Shown: in pieces, positions 11,591-24,086 of the stretch
How the letters are laid out: every line of letters starts with the position of its first letter
How positions within the stretch are numbered: the stretch's first letter is position 1
Assembly (NCBI RefSeq): GCF_000004825.1
Contig: NW_008805065.1
Span: forward strand, 1,550,001-1,614,000
DNA: 64,000 nt
Reading direction: 5' to 3'
Source: Heterostelium album PN500
Lineage: Eukaryota; Evosea; Eumycetozoa; Acytosteliales; Acytosteliaceae
Program-made: the position numbers and the translations under genes
Notes under the pieces: model-generated
Told to the model about the DNA's origin: nothing
The model's input: only the letters and a program-made list of their open reading frames with translations
The model's database searches: none

Positions 11591-14034
11591 ATGATGAACT
11601 TCGATCAAGCTGAAGATAAAGATGGTGTAAGATTCTCATGGAATGTATGGCCAACTTCACGTGTGGAAGCGACACGTAAGTTGTTGGTGCCATTGGGTTG
11701 TATGTACACACCGATGAAGCAGAGTGCGGAGATCTTGCAACTGCCATACCCACCTTTACACTGCAAAGGTTTGTGCACAGCCATCTTGAATCCCTACTGC
11801 ACAGTCGCACCACCCTACCGTACCTGGGTGTGTCCGTTCTGCTTGCAACACAACCAGTTCCCACCACACTACAACGGTTGCATCACTGACACCTCGCGTC
11901 CATCGGAGCTTCTCCCACAATCGACCACCATCGAGTACATGCTGCCAACGAAAGACACTGCGCCACCCATCTACCTGTTCATCGTCGACACCTGTCTGCC
12001 CGACGACGAACTCCAAGCGCTGACCGACTCGCTCACCATGTCGCTCTCGCTGCTCCCAGAGAACTCGTACGTCGGTCTGATCACCTTTGGTTCGATGGTG
12101 CAGTTGTACGAGCTTGGATTCACTGCCTGCCCGAAATCCTATGTTTTCCGTGGCAATCAAAGCGCCGCCTTCAAGGCGCAGACTCTCATCGAGAAGCTCG
12201 GTTCGCCAGAGACATTCAACTTGGTGTCGAAGCGTTTCTTGGTGCCGGTTGGCGAGTGCGAGTTCAACTTGACGTCGATCTTGGAGGAGATCCAAAAGGA
12301 TCCATGTCGTGTCTCCTCGGACAAGCGTCCACAACGTGCCACCGGAATTGCCTTCTCAGTGGCCGCGTCACTCCTCCAAGCGGTCGCGCCAAATACTGGT
12401 GCGCGTATCATGGCGTTCATTGGTGGTCCAGCCACTGTTGGACTTGGTTTGGTCGTAGGCGAAGACCTCAAAGAACCGATCCGTTCGCACCACGACATCA
12501 TCAAATACAAGGCAAAGCACTCGTCGAAGGCCTATCTCCACTATAAATCGATCGCAGAGCAGGCTGTCTCTGGCGGACACGTCATCGATATATTCTCGTG
12601 TTCACTCGATCAAGTCGGTCTCTACGAGATGCGAGAGATGGTCAAGATGACCGGTGGTTTCATGGTGTTGGCAGACGGTTTCTTCCATCCGATGTTCCAA
12701 CAATCCTTCCAAAAGATATTCACACGTGACACCGAACACCAATTCAACATGGGCTACAACGCTGACATCCAAATCTCAACATCAAGATATCTCAAAGTTT
12801 GTGGTGCAATCGGTCATCTTTCATCTCTTAACGTTCAATCACCCAATGTTTCAGAAAATGTAAGTGTTGCATAAGTGATCACTAACCAAATATGCCAAAC
12901 AACACTTTATTAAAACTTTCTTTTTTCTTTTTCCAATAGGAAATTGGTATTGGTGGAACATCTAGTTGGAAAGTTTGTGGATTGGATCAGAACAGTACTT
13001 TTGCTTTTTATTTCGAGGTTGCCAATCAACATACCAATCCAATTGCACCAGATCAACCGGGATTGATTCAATTTATTACTACATATCAGAATAGTCAGGG
13101 TAAGCGTATTCTTCGTGTTACCACTGTGCGTCGTGACTGGTCGGACACTGCCAATGAATCGAACGACTCGGTGTCGATGTTGGCCAACGGATTCGATCAG
13201 GAGACTTCGGCTGCGCTGATGGCACGTCTCGCCGTCTTCAAAGCAGAGACTGAAGAGCTCCCCGATATTACACGTTGGCTCGACAAGATGCTGATCCGTC
13301 TCGTCTCCAAGTATGCCGACTTCCGCAAGGACGACCCGCGCTCCTTCAAGCTGGCACCAAACTTTGCGATCTACCCACACTTTATGTTCCATCTGCGTCG
13401 TAGCAACTTCCTACAGGCATTCAACAACAGTCCTGACGAGTCGTCGTTCTATCGTTTCATGTTGAATCGTGAGAACGTCTCCAACACACTCATCATGATT
13501 CAGCCAACTCTCGAGAAGTACTCATTCAACGGTCCACCCGAGCCAGTTGCACTCTCGGCCACATCGATCACCTCTGACACCATCTTGTTACTCGACACAT
13601 TCTTCCACGTGCTCATCTTCCATGGTGAGACCATCGCCAAGTGGCGTAAGGAAGGATACGATAAGAATCCACAATATCAAAATTTCAAAGATTTATTACA
13701 AGCTCCAAAAGATGATGCAAATGTAAGTATTATCAAATATCAATAATATCAAAACTCAATTCAATACAACGATAGATCGATCGATTCTAATTTTTTTTTT
13801 CAACTTTTGACAAATCAATAGGCAATTTTAAGAGACAGATTCCCATATCCACGTTATATTGATTGCGACCAACATTCAGGTGAAGCACGTTTCCTTTTGG
13901 CAACAATCGATCCTAATTTGACACATGTTAGCAACGCTCAACAAGATCCAACCAAGGGTGAAGTTGTATTCACCGATGATGTAAATCTACATGTATTTTT
14001 GGAACATTTGAAAAAGTTTGCTGTTCAATCTTAA
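11591..14034 (+). CDS. sec23: SEC23, COPII coat GTPase-activating subunit
   Basis: Exons 11591-12859, 12940-13722 and 13822-14034 give 754 aa (human SEC23A is 765). SEC23 pairs with SEC24 in the inner COPII coat at ER exit sites and stimulates GTP hydrolysis by SAR1. Order seen: N-terminal beta-sandwich start ([22 protein letters not shown]), zinc finger with Cys near 62, 70, 81 and 84 (LNPYC, WVCPFC, NQFPPHY), trunk domain ([29 protein letters not shown]), the second beta-sandwich ([17 protein letters not shown]), the helical domain, and the C-terminal gelsolin-like part ([39 protein letters not shown]). Codons are G+C-rich against very AT-rich flanks, as expected for an abundant protein. 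An alternative Met is the very next codon. Confidence 0.97.
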
Positions 14035-14627
14035 ATTAAAAAAAACAAAAACAAAAAAAAACAATATAAAAATGAAATTTTATATAAATATTAATAAAAT
14101 AATAATCAAATAAAATTATTAATATTTAATATTAATATATTAGAATAATAATTTTTGGTATTCTTTAGCGTGAATGACTGACTTTTAAATATTTCTATGA
14201 AGATGGTAACTTTCATCTCATTAAGTCATTTTTGTTTTTTTTTTGTTTTATTTTTATTTTTTTTGTTTTTTTTTTTGTTTTTTCAAATTTTTATATGACA
14301 CCAATTTCAACGGTTTGTTGTTGATTTGTTTTTTCAAAAATTTCAACATTTTTTATTATTAGTTTATTAATTTTATTTTAAAAGCAATAGAAAGCACGCA
14401 CACCCGCTTTTCATATTTCGATTGTTGTCCCGACAGAAATCAAATAATCTATATATTAATCCGACGATTCAAATTTAGATTTTCATAAATTTCATTGGTT
14501 TTATTTGGTTTGCTTTTATTTTGTTTTATTATAAACAACTTTAACTCTTTCACCTAAACATATATACACATAATACATATACATAACATATACAACCAAA
14601 GCAAAACATATATAATAGATTTAGATT
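14035..14627. other. Intergenic between sec23 and the bromodomain gene
   Basis: About 590 bp, T-rich with several runs of 8-10 T near 14230-14280. No gene or RNA recognised. It serves as the 3' flank of sec23 and the upstream region of the next gene. Confidence 0.5.
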
Positions 14628-17600
14628 ATGACAAGACCAAGAGGTGGTGGTATGTATACATACTTTTCAAATGAAAAACATAAAATAAAAATAAATATCA
14701 AAACAAAACAAAAAAACAAAAATCAAATGTTATCTTTTCTTAACTTGTAAAAGATAGATAATAGATAATAGATAGAATTCATTTCTAGAAAATGATAAAC
14801 ATAAATATATTTCATTTTTATCAATCGTTTAGATAAAAGATTAACTAACTAATATCATGATTGATATCTCTATCTTTAATAACTTTTATAGCATCTACTA
14901 AAGAGGATGATAATGAACAACAACAACAACAGCAACAGGAAGAATCAATAATAAACACAAATATAACACCAAGTAGACCAAAGAGAACTACACAGCTACC
15001 TGCTTCACAAAAGGATTACGTAATGTTTCCTACTTCAAATAGAAGAGCATCTGCTAATAGCAGCAACAATGGTGGTGGTAGTGAAGACGGTGGAAATCAA
15101 AATGGTAGCAGCAGCAGCAGTAATGGCAATGGTAACATAGTCATACCAAAGCGAGTTATTGTTATAGCACCGGGAGGAAATAATAGCAACAACAGTACAC
15201 CAGACGAAAAGAAGAGAAAGTCGACTGAGGATTCCTCACCTGGCAACAACACAACTGCTTCTCCTTCCGCTACCACTCCAAAGCGACAAAAGAATGGCAA
15301 CACTCCCATCACTCCTATTAGCACAAAGCGAAGATCCATTGAGAAAGCAGCGACTAACAACAACAACGACGATGAACATCAGGTGTCGGTACATGACGAA
15401 GACGGTACAGAGACAACAACTACCTCGGTTGTCACACCAAAGAGTAATCTTAAACTAACCATAAAGTTAAATCCATCAGCTGCTACATCAACAACGACAA
15501 CGACTACAACTGCTGCTGCTAAAACAAAGGTTGATCTACCAAGTTCACCACCTCCTATGCCAACTTCTACTCCGACAGCCAAGCGTAGAGGTCGTAAACC
15601 AAAGGTTGTCGTGCAACAAGAGAAAGAGGACGATGAGGATGACGAGACAGAAGACGAGGAGGAGGAAGAAGAGGAGGAAGAAGAACAACGTCCAACACCA
15701 AAGCGACTCTCCATAAAGATCAAGATGGGCGAACAACAACAGCAACAACAGCAGACAAAGTCAACACCAACCAAAGGAGCAACTCCAAAGGTTTCAAACG
15801 CACCTTTTGTCGACCCCGCAACAGTGACACCGGAGCAACTTACCCACATGAAAAAGACATTCTCTACCATATTGACACAGCTCGTAAAGAAAGATCTTCA
15901 AGGATACTTTATGGAGCCGGTAACAGAAACTATTGCACCGAACTACTTTACACACATCAAGGAGCCAATGGATTTCCAAACGATGAAAGAAAAGAATCAA
16001 AGCTCACAATATCTCTCCATTGAGCAGTTCCTCTATGATTTCACATTGATCTGTGAGAATTGTATGACCTACAACGATACAGAGTCGTCGTTCTACAAAG
16101 AAGCAAAGAAGCTGCTATCGGTTGGTAAATCTATGATCCTCTCTTACACCTCCAAAGTACATCCCGATCGTCTTGAATCCGATATCGCCACACCCACCAA
16201 GCAGCCATTGCTCACCGGACCGGTCACAGCTACACCCTCTGCCTCCACATTGCGTGAGCGCGAGCGTCGTCTACGTGGAGCCGTAGTCGATGAAGTTCCT
16301 TCGCCAGCGTCAGCAGCAGCAGCACCAACACAAACCTCAGCAATTGAACCAACGGCGACATTAGCAGCAGCGGACAAGCATCACTACACACATACTCCAA
16401 GTCGTCGTCTGCAGCAACGCGAACGTGAAAAAGAGCGCGCCGAAGAGCACAAGGAAGAGCTCCCAAAGGCATTGTCAGTGGCCGCTCCCAACTCCAAGGT
16501 TGCACCCGTCACCAGAACCAAGAGAAAGCCTGGCGCACCTGGATCCACCCAGTCAACACCAATTATCCGTCCACAATTCGTACCGACTCCATCCACTCCA
16601 AATGTCACTGCTGTTTCCATGTTCCCTCCACCTGCTGTCACCCCATTTGTCATGCCACAAGTCGTTGCCGCGCCAACTGCAGTCGCCATGCCTACTCAAC
16701 AGCCAGTGGTAGTCGATCACTCAATGGTAGCAATGACAGTCGATCAATATACATCTGCACCACAATCCACCAATATCTCACTTCCAAAGCGTAAGTATGT
16801 CAAGATTGGAGGTGAGATGAATGCCAGACCACAGACCATTCCTCCAGCATTGAAGATCTCTCACACACTGACCAAGAAGATCTCAGAGGGTGACAATATC
16901 ATGGTGGCACCATTCAACATCAACTCGGCACACACCTACAGCATGTATATTCCAAAGGATCAGCAGCACGACCTTTCCAATGGCAGCTACCAGATCATCG
17001 GTAACTTTAGTCTACCAAAGTTCCTCGAGAAAACAGTCAACTTTGAAGAACAGAAACTAAAACAACTTCAGCTACAGCATCAGATGCTTCTACAGCAACA
17101 ACAACAGTTGATTCAACAACACCAACTTTTACAACAACAGCAACCTGTAGTATCTATTGCCAAGCCAATAGAGAATTCTCATGAATCAACAGCATCAGAG
17201 GAAGGAAGCAATGAAGATCAACCAATGTCAGATGTCAACACCACAACTGAATCAACCACAACTGTTTCAACAGACAGCATGCATCCAGCAGTTCCAGAGG
17301 CAGGCGCTTTGGTTGCTCAAGCACCAATGTCACCATCTTCACAGATTCTGGCAAATAATATTGCTGGAGTAAATCTGCTTGTACAGCAATCGTTAAGTTT
17401 TGAAGCAAACAACACAGTTAGTGAAGAGAGAAGAGCTGACATTGCAGCTAACTATCCAGTGAATGGATCGATTCATCTAAATGGTTTACCCAATTTTATT
17501 TATGTAAAGTCTAACCTTTCAGGAGGTGGAGCAGGAGTCGCAGTAGTTTCGGACAGCAAGCAATCAGAGTCGCAAGGCAGCAGAGGCAGCCACAATAGCA

Positions 17601-18430
17601 AACTGAGTAGAGCCACTCTCAATTCACTGCCAAAAGAGAGTCTAGGATACCTCAGCCAACAAATGTCGAGCTTGATCAAACAAGGACAGATCCAGATCGA
17701 CGATAAGATAAAGTCACACACCGAGCAACAGATTCGTAAGAACTTGCTCAACCGAATCAAAGACTCTACTGACTACGAGGTTCCCTCTACCATCGATGAC
17801 ATTGACAGTTTGAAACAACAGCTAACCGAATCACTTGGAGGCGTTGACCTCTCGTTTTTAGATCAAATTAAATTGGATCAACAACAACAACCATCTTCAC
17901 CACTTGTAATTAATAACAATAACAATAGCAATAATAATAGTAATTTAGATGTTGAAATGACACCAACAACACCACCAGCCACTTCAACTACCACTACCAC
18001 CACCACAGAAAACACTACCATTGAATTCGCCAAGAGCAATACTACCACCACAACAACCACAACAAAGTCCACCTCGAAATCGATTCAAGAGAGTCTCGAA
18101 GATGGATTTGAACAACTCTGTAAACTCCAGTTGACACAATATATGAGAGGTGTGCCAACCCCAACCGGCACCGAACTTCAATCGGCTTCACTACTACATA
18201 CAGCGATTGGAAAGCTCGGTGTGTCACTCCCTCCATCCATGTATATCAAATCACGTGAAGCCATCAGAAAGAGCATTATCAAGAGTGGACTTCAAGTGGG
18301 TGCAGGTAGACAACCAAGACCCAATTTTCATAAAAAAGATATTCTCTCACCAACTTCCACCGCCGCCACCACCACCACAGCAACAACTATTCGCTCACCT
18401 GAAACAGAGGTAACAACAGAACAATCATAA
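14628..18430 (+). CDS. Bromodomain protein, BRD7/BRD9-like, with AT-hook
   Basis: A tiny first exon 14628-14649 (MTRPRGG) joins exon 14892-18430 in phase 1, giving about 1,186 aa. The bromodomain is near residues 320-425: FSTILTQLVKKDLQGYFMEPVT, IAPNYFTHIKEPMDFQTMKEK, and CENCMTYNDTESSFYKEAKKLL. The spacing PVT-IAPxY-IKEPMDFxTMK and NCMTYN (acetyl-lysine-binding Asn) fit BRD7/BRD9, subunits of PBAF and ncBAF SWI/SNF remodellers. An AT-hook-like KRRGRKPKVVV lies near 240, followed by an acidic run of Asp/Glu. The C-terminal half has long Gln, Thr and Asn runs and conserved-looking blocks such as LNSLPKESLGYLSQQMSSLI and GVSLPPSMYIKSREAIRKSIIKSG. I read it as a nuclear acetyl-lysine reader; membership of a remodeller is inferred. 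Starting at 14861 would skip the splice and add an unlikely hydrophobic N-terminus. Confidence 0.85.
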
Positions 18431-18841
18431 TCAAATTTTTCAAATCCCTTAAAAACAAACCAATCAACATAAAATATTCAAAAAAATTAAATAATTTAAT
18501 TTTTTTTTTTTTTTTTTCATACTCATTGATTGATTAACTTATTTTGCTTTTAATTACACAATTGTTTGTTTATTCAACTTTTTATATTAATTAATCGATA
18601 ACCAAAAAAAAATGGTATGTTTTATTTTGCTTTGTCCATTCCATTTCAATTTTAAATTAATTGAATAAATTTAAATCTTATCATTATCTCAACTAAAAGA
18701 TATATTCAATTAATAATGATTTACCCTGTAACCTAATATTTAAAACTGCTAATGCTTTTTATCAGTTTTACATACTTGCATCTTTTGCAAAATAAAAAGT
18801 GAGTGTTTTATTTTATTTTATTTTTATTCATTTCATTTCTC

Positions 18842-18969
18842 ACACATGATCATATATTCACCCACATGTATTGCTTAATATCTGAACATACACGTTGCCT
18901 CAACTTTATTTGTCATTAAATGTAGTGTGAGTGTGTGTATGAATTAAATTTAAATTTATGATCATGTGT
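18842..18969. repeat. Inverted repeat with about 100-nt loop
   Basis: ACACATGATCATA at 18842-18854 is matched by its exact reverse complement at 18957-18969. Inside, CATACAC and GTGTATG can also pair. It could fold as a long hairpin RNA or be chance in AT-rich DNA. Confidence 0.5.
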
Positions 18970-19722
18970 TGATATATTAACAAAACATTAGTTTAGTTGA
19001 TTTTAAAAAAGAAGATTTAATAAGTGTTTATTTTTAAAGATTAAATAACAAATACATCATTCATTAGATAAAAGAACTTTCAATATCATCAAAAGGGGTA
19101 TAATCACGAATAAACCTTTTTTTCTCTACCAACCACTGAATTCTCATATAAAGTATAACAACAACTAGAAATAGTAGCATTTATTTATATCTTTATATAT
19201 ATGGATGTTGTTAATGTTGTTTTTCATACATTATTTTATTCTTTGTTGCAGATCTACGTTTTTATACTGTAGCAGTACTGTTGTTATATGTATGCAATAT
19301 GTTCTATGATAGATTTAATTTTGATGTTACAGGCTAGACTAGATTTCCATTTTGTTATTGATATCCAATATTCATTTTGATTGGATTTTTCTGCTGTGTT
19401 TACTTGAAGTAATGATCAACCAAACTCAATAATAATTTGTTGGTTAATTGACTGACTAAACACCCAAAAAACATCTAATATTTTATATCTTTTTTTAATC
19501 ATAAATCAATAGTTGATTTTGAATTTCAATTGTTTAGGAGTATGAAATTATCAACAACATAGTTTACTCCTTTTTTTTTTGATAAATAAAAATAGTTATA
19601 GTTTTTTATAAAAGTTTAATTTAATAGTAGTAATTTAATAAAATTATAAAGAAAAAAATAACAATTCAGATAATAGTAAAAAGAATAATAATAAGCTATA
19701 AATTTTAGAAAGAATAAGATTC

Positions 19723-20176
19723 TCAATTTTTATTTAGAATAGTTAAAATTAAACTATATAAAGATAAGAAATAATTACAAATAAACTTTAACCATTTTCC
19801 AATTGGATAGGAATTCAATGGATAGTAGTAATAGGAATAGTAGTAATTTGCAAAAGATTTAAACCGTTTTCGATTTATTAATATATCACTTTTAACCATA
19901 TTGGTATGTTGGTTTTTTCCAGTTGCCCTTTGCATTCGGAAATTAATAAATCGTCTCACATTAAAAAAGACAACCATGTTTTTGATTGGATCATCAATCT
20001 TTTTTTGTAAATCATCTATCTTGAAATCCAAATATAAGAAATCATGAGTTTCGTTAACGTCATTAAATTAAATTACTTTCTAAAGATTTTGACCCTATCG
20101 AAACTGCATCGCACCACTTGGACAATCTAAACAAAATACGAAGAAGAGCAAGTGCATTACTTTTAATTTCACTCAT
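19723..20176 (-). pseudogene. Decayed coding remnant, family unknown
   Basis: An ATG frame from 20176 (MSEIKSNALALLRILF, then RLSKWCDAVSIGSKS) closes after about 38 codons. Another frame then opens and continues to 19723 (includes DLQKKIDDPIKNMVVFFNVR and a Tyr-rich tract). The composition of the first part looks like real protein. No clean GT-AG intron joins the two in frame, so I read this as a broken gene or fragment of a multigene family rather than a working gene. Confidence 0.3.
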
Positions 20177-21827
20177 TTATATTACAACTTAATTTCGATC
20201 ACAAAAGAATCTCGCTTAAACATGCAATTTAGTTTATAATAATCAAAAATAGTTGGATGTATTTAGGAGTGTAGAATGTGATCATTCTTTGGTAGTGATT
20301 TTTTAATAATAAATAGAATACATTTATCTTTATAAAGATATCATTTGTTTTCAAACTCAACATTCTTACTAATCTGTAATCACATCACCCACATCATTGT
20401 ATGATCAAAATCACTTTATGAATTTGAAGAATGTTGCATCATTTACCCACCCCCAACCACATAAATATCCAAGTGCATCACCCCACACACTTTAAAAAAG
20501 CACACACACAGTAACACACACACCACAAGGCTAGCTTGAATGAATGTCTGACTGTTTACACATCAAAAAACATATATATATATATTTGCAATCCACTTAA
20601 CATCATAAACAACACAACAACAAAATAAATTCACCACAATGTTAACAAACCCACACACACAAACCTACCCTTATAATATATCAAATACACTGACTGACCG
20701 ACACAACCTTGAATCAATCACTTTAAATCACATGTAAATTATACAAAAGGATCAAGTAATACAAGCAAGAATAAAAATGAAAAGACAAGTTTTACCAGAT
20801 TACTATCCTACCTATATAATGAAAACATCTACTGCCCATTATGAATGTGATTATTTATTTCTTCAATGCTTGAAGAAAAACATTAAAAAATAAAAAGAAA
20901 TACAATTTCATCAAACAATCAATAAATCAATCAAACAATATCACCCGACTAACAGGTTTTCCAGATTTATCAATTTAGCCAAAATTTAATAATAATATCG
21001 ATTTATACCAACTTTACCTTTAAATATAAATACTTGCATTTCATCATTTTTATTTCTATAGATAAAATACAAATATTTTAAAATTAGTTAAATAATTTTG
21101 GTGTTGTCTGTCTGTGTGTAACATTTCAACTAAATTTTTACTACAACTACTACCTCTACAACTACAATTACAACTACAACTACAACTATACTACAAAACT
21201 CTTAACATCATCATCATAAACTATCGACACACACAGCGCTCACCTATAAATAATTTCCGCCACTCAACGCCAAAGCGATCGTTAATCCGTCTCGTATCGC
21301 TTTTTTATTTAGTGCTTCACCTCACACCACCAAACATTGATTACTCCATCCAATCCATATCATCACAATTACTTTTAATCCTATCTATTTACATTCCAAT
21401 AATAACCCTATCTAAAAAGTCGATTTTTTCCAAATTGAGTCGATTTGGGTAATTTTTTTTTTAAAATTATAACTTTTTTATCTATATATATTTATAAGTT
21501 TTTCTTACATTTTCTTTCTTTCTTTAATTTATTTTCACACACCTCTTCTTTAACTACTGTTACACCAACAAATTTAATATTGATATCAATATCAATTAAG
21601 CTATTCACACACACCGATAATTGATTTTGATTAAACTTTTTTGGATAAATTTTGTTTTAAATGTGAGTAATAAAATCAAGGATAGATTAGAAATATTAAT
21701 CTTTTATTATTTATAACTAACTCCAAAAATTATTAAAGTTGTTTAGAATAATAGTTGTCATAATAATACTTGTATTTTTAAAGCTTTATTTATTTATTGT
21801 TAAGGATTCTAACAAGAGAGGATCAAC

Positions 21828-23846
21828 ATGGAAAGTCCAAATCAACATTCACAACAACTTAAAAAATCACCACAACTAAAGGTGGAAATTCCACCAACGA
21901 CCATGAGCGACACCCTTCCAACCACCAATAACAATAGCAGTAGTAGTACAAACAATGAATGTTCATCACCAACACTACCAACGCCAATCGTTTTGGATAT
22001 AAATAGTAAATTCTCACTCGACAAAGATTATCTAACAGAGAAGATGAGTGATAACCCACTATCCAAGATGCCTAAAATCGAATACTTTCATCACTATGAG
22101 CAACAAAATGTAAAGTCTAAAGTATTCCACCTCTTGAGAAACCCATTTCCATCGATTGCAATTGCGCTACTCATTATGTCTTTGATTGTAGTGACACCAC
22201 TCGGACATAAATCAAACAGACTGGCACTCAGTGATCTAACCTACCTCCTTATATATATTCCATTTGTGGCCATCTTTTGTTTTGCAGTATTTTTCAGTCT
22301 TACCTATACATTTTTCAATATTTCACGTATTCCTGAGCGTCTTTCTCTGATTCTATTTCTCTATTTGGGTGTTTGGATTTCCTTCCAAATCGCCGCACAC
22401 GTTGCACTCAAAGCAAGTGGATATCTCCTGCCGTTTGGCTGGATCATCATTGCATTTGGTCTGGGTGTACCATTGATCTATGCACTCCTCTGGATATCGC
22501 TACCCAAGAGATTTAAAGAGAAACAACCAAACAAAGACTCTGAGTTTTCAGCGGAATCCAAAGAGGAAATCCCAATGCGCATCATTTCACAACAGAACGA
22601 ACCATACTCCTATTCTAATATTTCCACACCAAACTCGGTCACAACACCAACTACCACTCGTACCCAATCCGAATTCACAATGGGGGTACTCCCAATTCCA
22701 ATGCCAACTACACCGTCCTCTGATATCTCTGAAATCAGTACAGACTCATCGAATGAATCGTTCCCCAACTTCTCAACTACGGACATCAACAACATTAGTT
22801 TGGAGTCAATGGAAGGTTTCAACAATAACACCACCGCCGCCGCCAACAACAACTGTAATATTACTTTAGATTCGAATGGCCAACCACAAGCTCAAACCAC
22901 AAACACCAACGCCAACCAAGAAAACAATAACAAAACAAAAGTAGAATCCAAATCGAAACCAAGCTTCCTCTTTAAATTCTGGATTGTTGCGTCGACACTC
23001 TCTCTCGGACCATTCGGATATGTATTCTTCCACCTTTTCTTGTTGGCTTTCTATTCCGTGACATCCAATCTTGCACAGTCATTCTTGATTGTGGCATTCC
23101 AAATGTTGGTGTTGGTGTACAAGCTGATTTTCCGTCTCTCTTTTCACCGTATGCGTGCCTACCTTCCAGAGATCCCATTGAGAGTGTTCCAAGACGGACG
23201 TGTTCTCTTCTTGTTCTGGCTGGAACTGAGCTCGCATTGCTTCTTCTCCATGGTATTCCCACATGTATCGAGTTGGTACATGATCGTACTCTACATTTTG
23301 ATCGAGGCGGTCACTCTTGCCGCTCAGATCATGTTTGACACGGTGGTAGTGCGTTCTTTCTTTATCCGGTTATTCGAAGAGACCTACGAGTTCATCTTTG
23401 TGCGCAAGTACAGCGGCACACTGGTGTATCGCGTGCTCGGTATCTCTGGCGATCTGGACCGAACCGTCTCGTTGGAACTCTTCTTTTTCAATTGTTTGGC
23501 ACGTGCACTTGCAGGTCTTGCCTACATCGTTTTCACATTGGTCATCTACTTCGGACCAAACCGTAAATACTACCAAACCATCAACAGTCTCACACCGACC
23601 AACTACTACCTCACCATCATCTATGCGTTGGGTTCACTCATCTCCAGTTTCGTCCAGATGGGCATCTTCAAGGTGCTAATGCAGCGTGTATACAAAGTGA
23701 ACCTAATGACTCAAGGTGTCAAAGTTTGGAAGCGAAAACCAGACGTATCTTTCTTTTTCATCACCAACTGCTTTATCTTGCCTCTCGTCGTATTGTTGGA
23801 TCACAACAATGCTGTATCATATTTATTAACATTTAATAGACTATAA
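21828..23846 (+). CDS. Polytopic membrane protein (about 11 helices), unknown
   Basis: A single open frame of 672 aa, not recognised. After a Ser/Thr/Asn-rich N-terminus of about 100 residues there are four hydrophobic segments (FPSIAIALLIMSLIVVTPLG; the DLTYLLIYIPFVAIF region; LSLILFLYLGVWISFQIAAH; FGWIIIAFGLGVPLIYALLW). A low-complexity cytosolic loop of roughly 150 residues follows. About seven more segments come next, from KFWIVASTLSLGPFGYVFF to FFFITNCFILPLVVLL. The C-terminal half uses G+C-richer codons and looks well constrained (FRLSFHRMRAYLPEIPLRVF, FEETYEFIFVRKYSGTLVYR). No transporter or channel motif was identified. Met 21828 follows a probable 5'-UTR splice acceptor at 21804. Confidence 0.8.
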   Translation: MESPNQHSQQLKKSPQLKVEIPPTTMSDTLPTTNNNSSSSTNNECSSPTLPTPIVLDINSKFSLDKDYLTEKMSDNPLSKMPKIEYFHHYEQQNVKSKVFHLLRNPFPSIAIALLIMSLIVVTPLGHKSNRLALSDLTYLLIYIPFVAIFCFAVFFSLTYTFFNISRIPERLSLILFLYLGVWISFQIAAHVALKASGYLLPFGWIIIAFGLGVPLIYALLWISLPKRFKEKQPNKDSEFSAESKEEIPMRIISQQNEPYSYSNISTPNSVTTPTTTRTQSEFTMGVLPIPMPTTPSSDISEISTDSSNESFPNFSTTDINNISLESMEGFNNNTTAAANNNCNITLDSNGQPQAQTTNTNANQENNNKTKVESKSKPSFLFKFWIVASTLSLGPFGYVFFHLFLLAFYSVTSNLAQSFLIVAFQMLVLVYKLIFRLSFHRMRAYLPEIPLRVFQDGRVLFLFWLELSSHCFFSMVFPHVSSWYMIVLYILIEAVTLAAQIMFDTVVVRSFFIRLFEETYEFIFVRKYSGTLVYRVLGISGDLDRTVSLELFFFNCLARALAGLAYIVFTLVIYFGPNRKYYQTINSLTPTNYYLTIIYALGSLISSFVQMGIFKVLMQRVYKVNLMTQGVKVWKRKPDVSFFFITNCFILPLVVLLDHNNAVSYLLTFNRL

Positions 23847-24086
23847 TAATAATTAATACATTATTTTTATTATTATTGTATTGTAATAAAGTACTATTTT
23901 TTAATTTATTTATCTTTTGAAAAACAACTTTGTTTTTTTTTTTTTTTTTTTCAGACAAGTCAAACTTCTTGGAAAAACAAACTTCAACTTTTGTGCATTT
24001 TCAAACAAAAAACGAAACTAAACAAAGTCACTCATCTTTTAAAACATTACATATGTATATTTTAATATTATATAAATAAAAGAAAG

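Larger units (their letters stand above)
18431..21827. other. 3.4-kb gene-poor region
   Basis: Mostly AT-rich DNA with no confident gene. It holds an inverted repeat (18842-18969), a decayed coding remnant on the minus strand (19723-20176), a CA-rich stretch with repeated CACACA (20480-20530) and many Ts near 21460-21530. A likely 5'-UTR intron of the downstream membrane-protein gene runs from the donor GTGAGT at 21663 to the TTAAG acceptor at 21804. The 112-aa plus-strand frame at 21114 is low complexity and probably not a gene. Confidence 0.5.

Noticed and set aside
11756-12334. 192-aa open frame antisense to sec23
   Set aside because: Shadow of the G+C-rich sec23 codons; composition is Arg/Trp/Val-rich nonsense with no start context or family.
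15379-15870. 163-aa minus frame full of Val/Ser/Cys runs, and similar frames opposite triplet repeats (for example 36522-36827, 37641-37910, 61329-61700)
   Set aside because: Mirror images of Thr, Asn, Gln and Glu codon runs on the real strand.
21114-21452. 112-aa plus-strand frame with Leu/Gln repeats
   Set aside because: Low-complexity CAACTA/TTACAA repeats with no constrained segment; lies in the upstream region of the membrane-protein gene.
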